Shown in pieces: positions 1 to 8,241 of a stretch of 64,000 nucleotides of DNA. The position numbers and the translations under genes were made by a program. This DNA comes from 13-2-20CM-66-19 sp036273735 (GTDB lineage Bacteria; Pseudomonadota; Gammaproteobacteria; Steroidobacterales; Steroidobacteraceae). Position 1 is the stretch's first letter. The number at the start of each line of letters is the position of its first letter. The stretch is from contig DASUHA010000154.1 of the NCBI GenBank assembly GCA_036273735.1, positions 1 to 64,000 of the forward strand. The letters run 5' to 3'. The notes beneath the pieces were generated by a model. The model saw only the letters and a list, made by a program, of their open reading frames with translations, was not told the origin of the DNA and did no database searches.

Positions 1-568
1 TGGGGCCGCCTTCGCGCGCGACCAGCAGGTCGTGCATGTCGTTGGCGTGCTCTTCCTCGGTGGTCAGAATGCCTTCGAGCATGGTGCGTGTGGCAGGATC
101 GTCATCGGCAAAGTAGCGGATGAGCTCCCGGTAGTGGTCGATCGCGATTCGCTCGGCAATGTAGTTCTCCCGGATCATGCCGATGAGATTGCCTCCTTCT
201 GCGTATTGCGACGCCGAGCGCGTCAGCAGTCCCTCTGGACTGAAATTGGGCGTGCCGCCGAGCTGATTGATGCGCTCCGCGACCGCCATCATGTGCATCT
301 GCTCTTCCTTCGCGTGTTGCGCGAACTCAGCCTTCACGCCCTCGCTCGATATGCCCGTGGCCGCGATGGAGTGCATCGTGTAGCGCAGCACACAGACGAT
401 CTCCGTCGCGAGGACCGATTGGAGGATCGCAATCGCCTGGGTGACGTCGCCTCTGTAACTTTGCGTCACGTTACCGGTTTCAAGATGGTTGCGGGCGCGA
501 TCGCGTAGCGTCTGCACGTCGGTCAGAAACGGTTGGTCGTGATCGCTCTTGGGTGCGGCTTTGGTCAT
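1..568 (-). CDS. Ferritin-like (bacterioferritin/Dps-type) diiron protein, 3' end cut by the window
   Basis: Reading the complement from ATG at 568 gives about 189 residues with no stop before the window edge. The protein looks like a four-helix ferritin-like domain: iron-ligand motifs ATEIV, KEEQMHMM, ENYIAERIAIDHYRE and TTEEEHANDM appear in the order expected for paired ExxH helices. Such proteins oxidise and store Fe2+ or protect DNA from peroxide in the cytoplasm. The start is supported by GGAG six bases upstream. The protein has no signal peptide. The C-terminus lies outside the window, so bacterioferritin and Dps-like subfamilies cannot be separated with certainty. Confidence 0.85.
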   Translation of the reverse strand, partial: MTKAAPKSDHDQPFLTDVQTLRDRARNHLETGNVTQSYRGDVTQAIAILQSVLATEIVCVLRYTMHSIAATGISSEGVKAEFAQHAKEEQMHMMAVAERINQLGGTPNFSPEGLLTRSASQYAEGGNLIGMIRENYIAERIAIDHYRELIRYFADDDPATRTMLEGILTTEEEHANDMHDLLVAREGGP

Positions 569-662
569 CGCTGTCTCCGGGTCATCGGTTGGAATAAAAT
601 GGAATTGCCACGCGGGAATCTGCGCACTGGCGTGCGACGGCCTCGCGATCTGGCGTTGTTCA

Positions 663-3074
663 TCATGACGGGCCGATGAGAACGTCGAAGTCCGTTCCTT
701 CCCAGCGGTCAGCCTCGAGCCAGTGGAAGGTGAATGTGATCCGCGTTCCCGTTGCGAGCGCCTGAGTCGACAAATCGGTGAAGTGCACACCGAGCCCGGT
801 ATCGTGGCTCGATACGTCCTGGACGCTGCTCCAATCATTTGCGCTCCAGTGAATGCGGGTGGCCGCGAGTGTTTCGATGCGCAGCGCCTTGCCGGCAGGC
901 AGCGAGCGGATTCTGTGATTGAACCGCCATACCAGCCGAGGCGAGACCGCTTTTTCGACCAGGTAGCGCCGCACGGTTTGCGGCGGAAGATCGAACAGCC
1001 GGCCATCGTGCAGGGAGCGCCGCAGCTTGAGATATTCGGCGTGCGCCCACACGAGCGGCATAGCCGACCCGGACGCCCGGCCGACATGCAGCTCCCGCTC
1101 CGGTATGTCCGCTGCGCCCCAAACTTGTTCGGGTATCAAGCCGCCCTCGTTGGCGAAGGCTTCCATCATGGCCATGAGCCGCCTCGCCGCATCGATCCGG
1201 TCCGCCGCAAGTTCGTAATGAGCCCGCTCACCGGTGAGCAGCGGCCACCCGCGACCGATTCCGGTACCGTCAAAAGGAGCTCCATCCTCATGCTCGCCAT
1301 AGCCATCGTCGTTGTAGCGATGCCATGTGGAACCGGACGGCGTTTCGACCTTGAGTAAAGCATCAATGACCTTGACCGTGTCGCGCATGCGCGGGTCGTC
1401 GGCTGCGCGTACGCCGAAGCGCACCAAAGCCAGAGCGTCCGGGCTCACCAGATGACCGGCACTGCGAGTGTCCTCCGCGGCCGCGACGTTCTTGATACGA
1501 ACGTCCTTCTGCCGTAGCGGCGTGCCTATGCCCTCCGGGGCTATCCGAACGTAATATCCGTCGACGCCGTACCGGTTACACCAGTCGGTGCTCGAGACGT
1601 ACATCCAGCGATCGATGCAGCTGTGCCACACATCGGCCGTCTCTCGCAGATAACCGGCAACGGACGCTTCCTGACATAGATCGGCGAGGTCCGCCGCTGC
1701 CAGGAGGGCTGCGATTTCCGCGCCCACCGTGAACGGTGAATAGCCAGGGTCTTCCTCCCAACGATCCTGGGGGCTCACTGGACCGCTGCGGATCAGATAG
1801 CCGGCGGCTCGCCGCACCATGGGCCAAAAATGGATCACGTCGGTGGGGCTCAGCGCTTTTTCGCGCCAAGCCAGGTCCACCAGGAGGATCGGCAACGCCG
1901 TCTCGTCCATCTGGATCCCGTTCCAGTAAGGTGATCCATCCAGCCACATGTTCTGCGGCCAGTGCCCGTCCTCCTGCTGCGTGGCCTGAAGATACGTCAG
2001 GGCGCGGCGGGCATCCTCGTACGCTCCGGCGGCGAGCAAGCCGCCCGCTGTTTCCACCATGTCGCGCGGCCAGACCAGATGATATCCGCCGAGATCATTG
2101 TCACCCTTGCTGAATCCCCACGGAATGGCCAGGCTGGCGATGAGGCCGCCGGGGACCATCTTGGATTCGTGGGTACGCAACACGGCGAGGCTGATGTCGG
2201 ACAGATCGCCTGGGCTGGCCGCCGGTTTCATCGGCGGGGTATGGGTCTTGATCCATCCCTGCCAGCCGGCGATGTAGTCCTTGCGCGCCGTCGCAAAACC
2301 GTCATGCAGGCTGACGATGGCGTTTCGCGCCGCCAATTCGGGCTCGCTGCCGAAGCCGAGCGCCAGTACGAAGGCTCCCTCCGATTTGAGCAGATCGATC
2401 TCCCCAATCATGGCCACATTGCCGTTGTCGGCGAGGTCGTATTCCCAAGTCATCCGCTTGTGCGCCTTCAGATCCTGCCAGCCGTCGGTCGACCCGACGT
2501 AGCCAACCGACCGCTTCGCCCAGCCTACGGAGCACGCGAGCGCGAGCGCATTGCCCTCACGCCGTGCAAACAGCAGCGGCGTACCCTCGAAATCGTCCAC
2601 CCAAGCGGTGTTGCCGCCGCCTTGATTGCCCAGATGCGGCGCCAGCAGGACATGCAGGCGATAGTCCGACAAGACGCCTTGCCGCGCGATGAACCGGACC
2701 TGTTGCAGCACGGTGTCGCGATGCGGGTCGGTCAGGGTTTGCTTCTCGATGCGGTAGCGACCGTCCCGGCTGACGTTGATCAATCCGAACGCCGGCACGC
2801 CCTCGGCCAACCAGTGAACCCCGCAGTGGGCGTCGCGCTTCTCCTCGGAAAAGAACGCCCTACCGTCTGTGATGATCAGCCCCATGTCGCGCACGCAGGC
2901 TTGGTCGATGCGCGGGTAATAGATCTCGTTGAAGATGCCGTGGCTGAGCGTGAACCACACGTGACTGTCGGTGCTGAGCGCTGTGCCTATGCCGACCTTG
3001 GCGCTGGACGTCCAGCGGGCTGCAATCCCTGGGCTGCCTGGCGCGAGACGGGGTGACTGGTTCGATGTCCTCAT
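663..3074 (-). CDS. GH15 glucoamylase / glucodextranase-like glycoside hydrolase
   Basis: The 803-residue protein has an N-terminal beta-sandwich (about residues 15-270, including STDSHVWFTLSHGIFNEIYY) followed by an (alpha/alpha)6-barrel, the N+A architecture of bacterial glucodextranase/glucoamylase in family GH15. The general acid lies in RWEEDPGYSPFTVGAE (near residue 440) and the general base in GGLIPEQVWG (near residue 648), so both catalytic glutamates are kept. The family releases glucose from non-reducing ends of alpha-1,4 or alpha-1,6 glucans by inversion. There is no obvious signal peptide, so action on cytoplasmic glycogen or dextrin is more likely than secretion. It lies 94 bp downstream of the ferritin-like gene's start, same strand, and is probably transcribed separately. 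Confidence 0.93.
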   Translation of the reverse strand: MRTSNQSPRLAPGSPGIAARWTSSAKVGIGTALSTDSHVWFTLSHGIFNEIYYPRIDQACVRDMGLIITDGRAFFSEEKRDAHCGVHWLAEGVPAFGLINVSRDGRYRIEKQTLTDPHRDTVLQQVRFIARQGVLSDYRLHVLLAPHLGNQGGGNTAWVDDFEGTPLLFARREGNALALACSVGWAKRSVGYVGSTDGWQDLKAHKRMTWEYDLADNGNVAMIGEIDLLKSEGAFVLALGFGSEPELAARNAIVSLHDGFATARKDYIAGWQGWIKTHTPPMKPAASPGDLSDISLAVLRTHESKMVPGGLIASLAIPWGFSKGDNDLGGYHLVWPRDMVETAGGLLAAGAYEDARRALTYLQATQQEDGHWPQNMWLDGSPYWNGIQMDETALPILLVDLAWREKALSPTDVIHFWPMVRRAAGYLIRSGPVSPQDRWEEDPGYSPFTVGAEIAALLAAADLADLCQEASVAGYLRETADVWHSCIDRWMYVSSTDWCNRYGVDGYYVRIAPEGIGTPLRQKDVRIKNVAAAEDTRSAGHLVSPDALALVRFGVRAADDPRMRDTVKVIDALLKVETPSGSTWHRYNDDGYGEHEDGAPFDGTGIGRGWPLLTGERAHYELAADRIDAARRLMAMMEAFANEGGLIPEQVWGAADIPERELHVGRASGSAMPLVWAHAEYLKLRRSLHDGRLFDLPPQTVRRYLVEKAVSPRLVWRFNHRIRSLPAGKALRIETLAATRIHWSANDWSSVQDVSSHDTGLGVHFTDLSTQALATGTRITFTFHWLEADRWEGTDFDVLIGPS

Positions 3075-3341
3075 GACCGTGATTCACTCGGCGCGATTGC
3101 GGGAAATCCCTCGATCGCAGAATAGTTCCACAGCCGGGCAGCGTCGGTGCGCTGCCACGCATTGCCAATGCCAGCCGGCCTGGCCTCGACGAGCTCTGCG
3201 ACGGGCAGCGGCCGCGCCCGATGGCTTACCTCGGGCAGCTCCATGCTGGGACTCGAGTCACGAAGCACACGAGCGGGATGCCTCATACATCACTGAAGAG
3301 AGGCCTTGCCCGTCCAGTGGCGCCTTGGACAGCCCGCCGGT

Positions 3342-3545
3342 CTAGTCCCGGATGCGTTGACTGTCAGTCGGTACTCGGTGACAACGCGTGCGCGCACCAT
3401 CACGGCAGCTGCGCTGGTTGCTCTGCACATCTGCCCTTCGGTTGTTGTGCCGGAAATCATGGCCTCCTCCGTCCAGAACACATCCGGAGAGGCCCAGTAC
3501 CGCTACGATCATGCCGTATGAGGAAAATCGAGTCAGAGTATTCAT
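3342..3545 (-). CDS. Candidate small lipoprotein (uncertain)
   Basis: The 67-codon frame begins MNTLTRFSSYGMIVAVLGLSGCVLD: a short n-region, a hydrophobic stretch and a lipobox LSGC with Cys at residue 22, followed by a polar, basic tail. This is the only coding-like signal in the 3075-3684 interval between the GH15 gene and the split regulator. No good ribosome-binding site precedes the ATG. The tail is low-complexity basic and may be out of frame, so this could be a decayed lipoprotein or chance. The remaining bases of the interval (3075-3341, 3546-3684) show nothing I recognise. Confidence 0.3.
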   Translation of the reverse strand: MNTLTRFSSYGMIVAVLGLSGCVLDGGGHDFRHNNRRADVQSNQRSCRDGARTRCHRVPTDSQRIRD

Positions 3546-3684
3546 TGATGAGCACCGATTGAAGCTGTCTATGACGGGAACGTGGGCCTAGTGTGCCTGG
3601 ATAACCTGCGGCGTCGGTGCGCTGGCACACCCATCCCGGAGGCACAAGGGGCCGCCACAGCATGCTCCCCTGCCACTCAGGCAA

Positions 3685-3942
3685 TCACTTATGAAACAAC
3701 ACTCGCCGCAGCTCGAGTTGAAGTTGTTCGTACTGCCCGCTGATGAACCGATAGCACTCGCAGGATCTCCTCTGCAAGCCCCGCCTGTCGAGAATGCTTA
3801 TGCGGCCGCGGCGATAGCTGATCAAGCCGGCCATCTGTAGATTGCTCGCAGCCACGGTAACGCCGGCGCGACGCACGCCCAGCAGGGCGGCAATGGACTC
3901 GTGGACCATCAGAAGCTCGCGTGAACCCGCGTAGTGACTCAT
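3685..3942 (-). CDS. Crp/Fnr-type DNA-binding domain, separate downstream ORF of a split regulator
   Basis: The 85 codons encode a winged helix-turn-helix domain (ESIAALLGVRRAGVTVAASN, LISYRRGRISILDRRGL, then SCECYRFI) that aligns throughout with the C-terminal third of the intact Crp/Fnr paralogue at 4830-5558. Its ATG overlaps the TGA of the upstream sensor ORF in the sequence ATGA (3939-3942). A one-base shift there would restore a single full-length regulator. Either the gene is broken by a frameshift, or the two halves are made by termination-reinitiation as separate polypeptides. The paralogy is seen directly; independent function of this half is inference. Confidence 0.7.
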   Translation of the reverse strand: MSHYAGSRELLMVHESIAALLGVRRAGVTVAASNLQMAGLISYRRGRISILDRRGLQRRSCECYRFISGQYEQLQLELRRVLFHK

Positions 3943-4493
3943 GGTAGCAGCAAACGCGCCAAGCGCTGCTCTACGTCGTGGTGTTGGCTACAGGCCACGG
4001 ACTGGCTGATCACCGCAAGAAACGCCCGCCCATAGCTCAGCAGCAGCCGCTGCAGCGGGCTCCCGAAGCGCACTTCCTTTCGTAGGTCCTTCGCCCGCAT
4101 TCTCATCGCGCCTCCCGAAAGCTGCACAATCGCCTTGTCGGGGGTGACCATACCGCCGAGGAAAATATTGATGCCGAGGAGTCCCTCTCGTCCCTCTCGC
4201 CCGATGATGCCGACCTCGACCGTTCGGCCGTTAGCCATGCTGTCAACCATGGCGACCACGGCGTCTTCGGGGAAGTACACGGCTTCGATTCTCTGGTCCG
4301 CGCGATAAACCGTCTCTCCTCGTTTCAATACCACGTGCTCGAGCTTGGGCAGCAGATGCTTGTATTCGGTCGCGAGCAGCGCCGCAAGGATGCTGTTGCC
4401 GGTTGACGCCGCCGTGGCGGGTAGAGGGCCCCGTCGCCTTCCACGCGTCGAGCCGTGCGTTACCGCGAGCAGCGGAGGCCTCATTTGGCTCAT
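3939..4493 (-). CDS. Crp/Fnr-type cyclic-nucleotide-binding-like sensor domain, upstream ORF of a split regulator
   Basis: The ORF encodes 184 residues holding the jelly-roll sensor domain (LATEYKHLLPKLEHVVLKRG, YFPEDAVVAMV, VEVGIIGREGREGLLG) and the dimerisation helix (FLAVISQSVACSQHHDVEQRL). It ends at RLARLLLP just where the paralogue at 4830-5558 runs into its HTH domain. ATG at 4493 is chosen because a strong GGGAGG lies a few bases upstream; the frame is open further to a TTG at 4550. In this Crp subfamily the sensor has lost canonical cAMP contacts and ligands are unknown. It is divergent from its paralogue, so both may share a control region at 4494-4829. See the downstream ORF for the break. 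Confidence 0.75.
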   Translation of the reverse strand: MSQMRPPLLAVTHGSTRGRRRGPLPATAASTGNSILAALLATEYKHLLPKLEHVVLKRGETVYRADQRIEAVYFPEDAVVAMVDSMANGRTVEVGIIGREGREGLLGINIFLGGMVTPDKAIVQLSGGAMRMRAKDLRKEVRFGSPLQRLLLSYGRAFLAVISQSVACSQHHDVEQRLARLLLP

Positions 4494-4829
4494 GCGATAC
4501 CCCCTCCCGACAGGGCTTCCCGCCTCCGCGACAGCAATATCGCTCCGCAATTCCGTGACACGCGATGAGCCCTCAAATGGTCAATAAGGGGCTTCGAAAA
4601 ACTCCTTTCGAAGCCAACTGGCGTTGCGATTGAGCAGGGTGAGGTTGGACCCGTCGCCTCTTTCCTTAAAGAAGGATGGGATGAATGCTCACCCGAGCCT
4701 CGGCGCGCGCCCGCGTTCTGGCGGCATGCCCATGCCCTTAGCCCCGCGAGCTTTCCGCTCGCAGACGATGACCCTGCGATTCTCACACCTCAACCCCACG
4801 CCCCCACTCACAATCACCTCCTCGCCGCC

Positions 4830-5558
4830 TTGCCCCCGCTCGAGCGCGAGCGAATCTATCCGCACCTGGAATTGATCCCGATGCCGCTCGGCAGGGTCTT
4901 GTACGAGTCCGGGGACGTCCTTCGTCACGTTTACTTTCCGACCGACTCCATCATCTCGCTGCTGTACGTGATGGCGGACGGTGCCTCGGCGGAGATCTCG
5001 GTGGTGGGCAACGAGGGGCTGATCGGGGTGGCGCTGTTCATGGGTGGCGAGACGACGCCGAGCCGGGCCGTCGTGCAAAGCGCGGGGTTCGCGTACCGGT
5101 TGATTGGGCAGCGGCTCAAGGACGAGTTTCATCGCAACGGCGAGATGCAGCTTCTGCTGCTGCGCTATACGCAGGCGTTGCTCACGCAGATGTCTCAGAC
5201 CGCGGTCTGCAACCGCCACCACTCCGTCGACCAGCAACTATGTCGATGGCTGCTGCTGTCCCTCGACCGGCTACCCAGCAACCAGTTGACCATGACACAG
5301 GAGCTCATCGCCAACATGCCGGGCGTGCGCCGCGAAGGCGTCACCGAATCGGCCGGCAAGCTGCAGAAGCTCGGGATCATCCACTACTCTCGCGGCAGCA
5401 TCACGGTGCTCGACCGGCCACGGCTGGAGCAACTGTGCTGCGAGTGCTACGCCGTGGTGAAGAGGGAGACCGACCGCCTGCTGCCGAATCTGCACGATCC
5501 GTCTCGGATCGAGACCGGTCGGGACCTGGCCGATATTGCGGTCGGGGCTCCGGAGTAG
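4830..5558 (+). CDS. Crp/Fnr family transcriptional regulator
   Basis: The 242-residue protein has a sensor beta-barrel (VLYESGDVLRHVYFPTDSII, ISVVGNEGLIGVALFMGG), a dimerisation helix (LLTQMSQTAVCNRHHSVDQQ) and an HTH domain (TMTQELIANMPGVRREGVTE, IHYSRGSITVLDRPRLE, CCECYAVV). Starts are ambiguous. The frame is open back to a stop at 4566 and contains no ATG before the conserved core, only TTG at 4830. Homologous proteins usually begin a few residues earlier (NHLLAAL is encoded just upstream, 4812-4832), so a non-ATG start further up is possible. It is a clear paralogue of the split regulator transcribed divergently. Regulon and ligand cannot be read from sequence. Confidence 0.85.
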   Translation: MPPLERERIYPHLELIPMPLGRVLYESGDVLRHVYFPTDSIISLLYVMADGASAEISVVGNEGLIGVALFMGGETTPSRAVVQSAGFAYRLIGQRLKDEFHRNGEMQLLLLRYTQALLTQMSQTAVCNRHHSVDQQLCRWLLLSLDRLPSNQLTMTQELIANMPGVRREGVTESAGKLQKLGIIHYSRGSITVLDRPRLEQLCCECYAVVKRETDRLLPNLHDPSRIETGRDLADIAVGAPE

Positions 5559-5682
5559 GACTGCGCCACGCGGCCGGCGTCGCCTGAAACCTCTGCGGCG
5601 ACGGCGTCTTGCGCCGACGTGCAGACCGTGACGGCGCGCGTAGTCATATCGCCTCTGGGCTCAATGATCAACGGAGAATCTC

Positions 5683-5990
5683 GTGCCGACAGTCAATCGT
5701 ATGCTCATATCTTCCACCGCACTCGTGTGCTTGGCTGTCGTGGGTTGTGCCGCAACTACACGACGCAATGGCATTGGAAAGTACATCGACGGTAGCGCCA
5801 TCACCGCGAGGTGATAACCGCGCTGATCAACGATCGTCGCTGAAAGTCTGACGACATCGGCGTCGAGACCTTCGAGCGCCGGAGGTCGCGGGATTCGCGG
5901 ATTTGACGATGAGGCAAGCGGACGTGCGTCGTGATGCTTGCGGTTGCGCAGCAACCTGCGCTCGGTAGCGCACAGACCGCGCCTACCATG
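5683..5990 (+). pseudogene. Decayed BON-domain lipoprotein
   Basis: GTG at 5683, preceded by GGAG, opens a frame with a lipoprotein signal peptide (ISSTALVCLAVVGCAATT) and then GKYIDGSAITAR, the usual N-terminal motif of a BON domain, before a TGA at 5812. Homology continues in other frames: VITALIND right after the stop and KSDDIGVETFE at about 5841-5873, followed by weaker remnants. Several small indels and stops are therefore needed to explain the order, so I call it a degenerate gene. BON-domain lipoproteins normally sit in the periplasm or outer membrane and help tolerate osmotic stress. It lies between the Crp-type gene and a YihY-type gene. Confidence 0.6.
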
Positions 5991-6346
5991 GAAGCTATGT
6001 TGAAAGAATAAACCCCGCCGAGCTTCGCCGGACTCCCAGGACACTGATCACCGCAACGCCATGAACGTTCCCCTCAGGCCGAAGGTGCGGTTTCGCTGCC
6101 ATGATGGTGGCAAAATCGCCACGCAACAAGGCGGCACGCCGCCCTCGCGGCGGCCCATCCTTTCGTTAGGGTCAAAGACATCGACGCGCAACCCCCAAGA
6201 TCAGGCCAAAGAGCGGAATTCGGATTGGTCGGCGCGGTCCGCGTCGTAGAGAACTTGGAAGCAATCGCTGCCGAAGCAGATCGCCGTCCTGCAATTCACA
6301 CGTTCGAGTATTGCCGTGTTGTTCTTCAATGGAGGTGAAGCCTTCG
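5991..6346. other. Gene-free stretch upstream of the YihY-family gene
   Basis: I see no supported gene or RNA here. The stretch must hold the promoter of the downstream membrane-protein gene; GGAGGT at 6331-6336 serves its ATG. Confidence 0.5.
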
Positions 6347-7225
6347 ATGACCGACATGACGGAAGCACCCATAGTCATCGCGGCATTGCGTAGCTCGGCG
6401 GACATTCTGCGCCAGACCTGGAAGGATATCGGCAAGAAGGATCTCTCACTCGTTGCCGCCGGAGTGACCTACTATCTGCTTGTGGCACTGTTCCCTGCTT
6501 TGGCCGCGTTAATTTCGGTCTACGGCCTGGTCGAGAACCCTGCGGGCATGACAAAAGACGTACAGTCTTTGTCAGGCCTGCTTCCGCCATCGATTGTGCG
6601 GCTGGCCAATGCCGCGCTGCGCGAACTGATTTCCGCATCGAGCGGAAGTCTTGGCTTTGGTGCCATCATCGGCATCGGGATCGCGCTCTTCAGCGGCATG
6701 CGGGGGATGACCAGCATGATGGCAGCGCTCAATATCGCCTACGGTCAGACCGAAACGCGTGGATATGTCAGGTTCTACGCGACTGCGTTGCTTTTGACCG
6801 TCTTGATAATTACCAGCGGGCTGATCGCCTCGATGCTTGTCGCCGGCCTGCCCGCTTTGCTAAGCGGAACCGGTGTGCGCAGTGCGCCGCGCCTGATCAG
6901 CCTGGCTATAGAATGGGCGCTTCTGATCGTGTTTGTTGTGAGTGTGGTGTCGGTGATCTACCGCTACGGACCCGCCGGAAGAAAGCCACAATGGAAATTG
7001 GCTTCCTTTGGCATCATCACGGCCACCGGTCTATGGTTGATTGGATCGATCCTGTTTAGCGTCTATGTCCATAACTTCGGTCGCTATAGCGAGGTTTATG
7101 GCTCGTTGGGTCTGCCGCTGATAATTCTTACCTGGGTGTGGCTTTCGGTATTCGTCGTATTGTTCGGAGCCGAGATCAATGGCCAAGTCGAGCGTCAAGC
7201 GCGGGGGGATCGTATTGTTCAATAA
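6347..7225 (+). CDS. YihY/BrkB-family inner-membrane protein
   Basis: The 292-residue protein begins with a soluble amphipathic stretch (LRQTWKDIGKKDLSLVAAGV) followed by six hydrophobic segments, the YihY/virulence factor BrkB layout. Typical signatures are present: AAGVTYYLLVALFPALAALI, FGAIIGIGIALFSGMRGMTS and the C-terminal GSLGLPLIILTWVWLSVFVV with LFGAEINGQVERQ. Members are inner-membrane proteins of unsettled function, once misnamed ribonuclease BN. ATG at 6347 is chosen because of GGAGGT ten bases upstream; the frame is open further. It stands alone, reading toward the putative island at 7.5 kb, and its end is about 240 bp before the island's left repeat. Confidence 0.9.
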   Translation: MTDMTEAPIVIAALRSSADILRQTWKDIGKKDLSLVAAGVTYYLLVALFPALAALISVYGLVENPAGMTKDVQSLSGLLPPSIVRLANAALRELISASSGSLGFGAIIGIGIALFSGMRGMTSMMAALNIAYGQTETRGYVRFYATALLLTVLIITSGLIASMLVAGLPALLSGTGVRSAPRLISLAIEWALLIVFVVSVVSVIYRYGPAGRKPQWKLASFGIITATGLWLIGSILFSVYVHNFGRYSEVYGSLGLPLIILTWVWLSVFVVLFGAEINGQVERQARGDRIVQ

Positions 7226-7464
7226 CTCTGACACGTTCACAGGGCGGCTCGTTCGTAGAGGTTCAACACTCCGCCCAAACGGCCGCTGCGATCGATTGGT
7301 ACTCGCAAAATGTGCCGGTTATGGTGCGGCACGCGCATGGCAATCGTGTACTACACTCGCAGAACTGGCGCTTCCACGTCCATCTGCTACGACTGGGCAC
7401 TGGCGAGGGGCGGCTGGAGCAGGGAGTCCGCCAAGGCTCGCTGGCTTGCCACGTATGTGATATT

Positions 7465-7516
7465 CTGAATTCTGCTGTTGCTTTTATGCAACATGGTAGC
7501 GGGGGCGTGCTTTGAA
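7465..7516. repeat. Distal copy of a tRNA-fMet-associated direct repeat (putative att site)
   Basis: This 52-bp sequence matches 11515-11567 at 45 of 53 aligned positions, with one gap. Shared exact blocks include ctgaattct, ttttatgcaac and atggtagcgggggc. The last block is the CCA end and acceptor stem of the initiator tRNA, so a displaced tRNA 3' fragment lies here without the rest of the tRNA. That is the pattern left when an element integrates at a tRNA 3' end. The 7226-7464 interval before it holds nothing I recognise. Confidence 0.7.
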
Positions 7517-7567
7517 GCAACCAAAACTGATGTGGTGTGCTTTTCCCTGGAACGGCTCCTCGAGCCC

Positions 7568-7714
7568 ATGGCCATACCCGATATCTGTGGCAATGGCCAT
7601 TTGCTCACGCCCGACAATCTGAATATAGACCATGAGAAACGTCGTTGGCGCTGCCGCTGCTGTGGTCGGGCGCGAGCGGCCGAGTTTAGGGCCCGGCACA
7701 AGCCGGCGGCATAG
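7568..7714 (+). CDS. Small phage-type zinc-ribbon protein
   Basis: The frame encodes 48 residues from ATG at 7568, with the pattern ICGNGHLLTPDNL, then WRCRCCGRARAAEFRARHK: a CxxGH half-site and a CxCC half-site with a basic tail. This resembles the short zinc-ribbon segment found beside HNH nucleases and as small stand-alone phage proteins. Zinc binding and nucleic-acid contact are inferred. There is no HNH core. The frame is open upstream to 7478, where it runs into the att-like repeat, so the shorter start is preferred; no strong ribosome-binding site is visible. It is the first gene inside the putative island and hints at a phage-like source. 7715-7914 shows no feature. Confidence 0.5.
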   Translation: MAIPDICGNGHLLTPDNLNIDHEKRRWRCRCCGRARAAEFRARHKPAA

Positions 7715-7914
7715 ATTCTGGTCCATGTGAGATAGAGTAATCCGGGTAGATGCCTATTCGTAGCCGTGTAACCTGCGAGATGACCCGGAATCGCATGGTG
7801 CAGGTGCTCTCGACCCGATCCCAACGGACGCCTTTCGGCATTGATGCATCAGAACGCAACGGAGTGCAACGTCACCGATAGCCACTCAGGCTGCTCCGAG
7901 CGCCTGCCGACGGG

Positions 7915-8241
7915 CTACCCGCCGCCCATCTCCTGCATCCAAGCGGGAATATCACGGGCGCCATGCAGCACGCGCCACACGTCAATGCATTCGTTCGCTT
8001 CGATATAGAATACAACATGCGGAAATAGCCGGAGCGGCCACGCGCGCAGGCCAGGCAGACTCAGCTCTACGGCGTATCGCGTCGAGCCGCTGGCCGGGTG
8101 GCGGCTAATGTGCCGGTATGCTCGCTCCAGAGCTTCGACAAAGGCAAGGGCGACTTGCTCACCCGCCTCGCTTAGATAGTGATCAATAGCCTCTTCGACA
8201 TCGCGGTTGGCGAGCTCGCGGGGAACAACCGACTTCGCCAT
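7915..8241 (-). CDS. parE: ParE/RelE-superfamily toxin of a type II toxin-antitoxin pair
   Basis: The 108-residue protein is the size of a ParE toxin and carries the usual order of elements: an N-terminal strand (AKSVVPRELANRDVEEAIDH), a helical pair (AGEQVALAFVEALERAYRHI), a PASGSTRYAVELSLPGLRAW turn and the C-terminal core strands PHVVFYIEANECIDVWRVLHGARDI. ParE toxins poison DNA gyrase; RelE relatives cleave mRNA, and the sequence alone favours ParE because of its ParD partner. Its ATG overlaps the antitoxin stop in TAATG at 8239-8243, so synthesis is probably coupled. It sits within the putative tRNA-linked island. Confidence 0.88.
   Translation of the reverse strand: MAKSVVPRELANRDVEEAIDHYLSEAGEQVALAFVEALERAYRHISRHPASGSTRYAVELSLPGLRAWPLRLFPHVVFYIEANECIDVWRVLHGARDIPAWMQEMGGG

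Noticed and set aside
1962..3056. 364-codon open frame on the plus strand opposite the GH15 gene
   Set aside because: It is antisense to a well-supported enzyme and its translation has no domain character; GC-rich codon structure commonly opens such frames.
3290..3481. 63-codon minus-strand frame overlapping the candidate lipoprotein
   Set aside because: No signal, motif or ribosome-binding site; retained only the frame that carries a lipobox, at low confidence.
5661..6044. 127-codon minus-strand frame across the BON remnant
   Set aside because: It is antisense to the recognisable lipoprotein remnant and shows no domain.
7568..7714. Integrase or HNH nuclease within the island
   Set aside because: Only a zinc-ribbon fragment is present; no tyrosine recombinase R-H-R-Y motif or HNH core is seen between 7465 and 11567.
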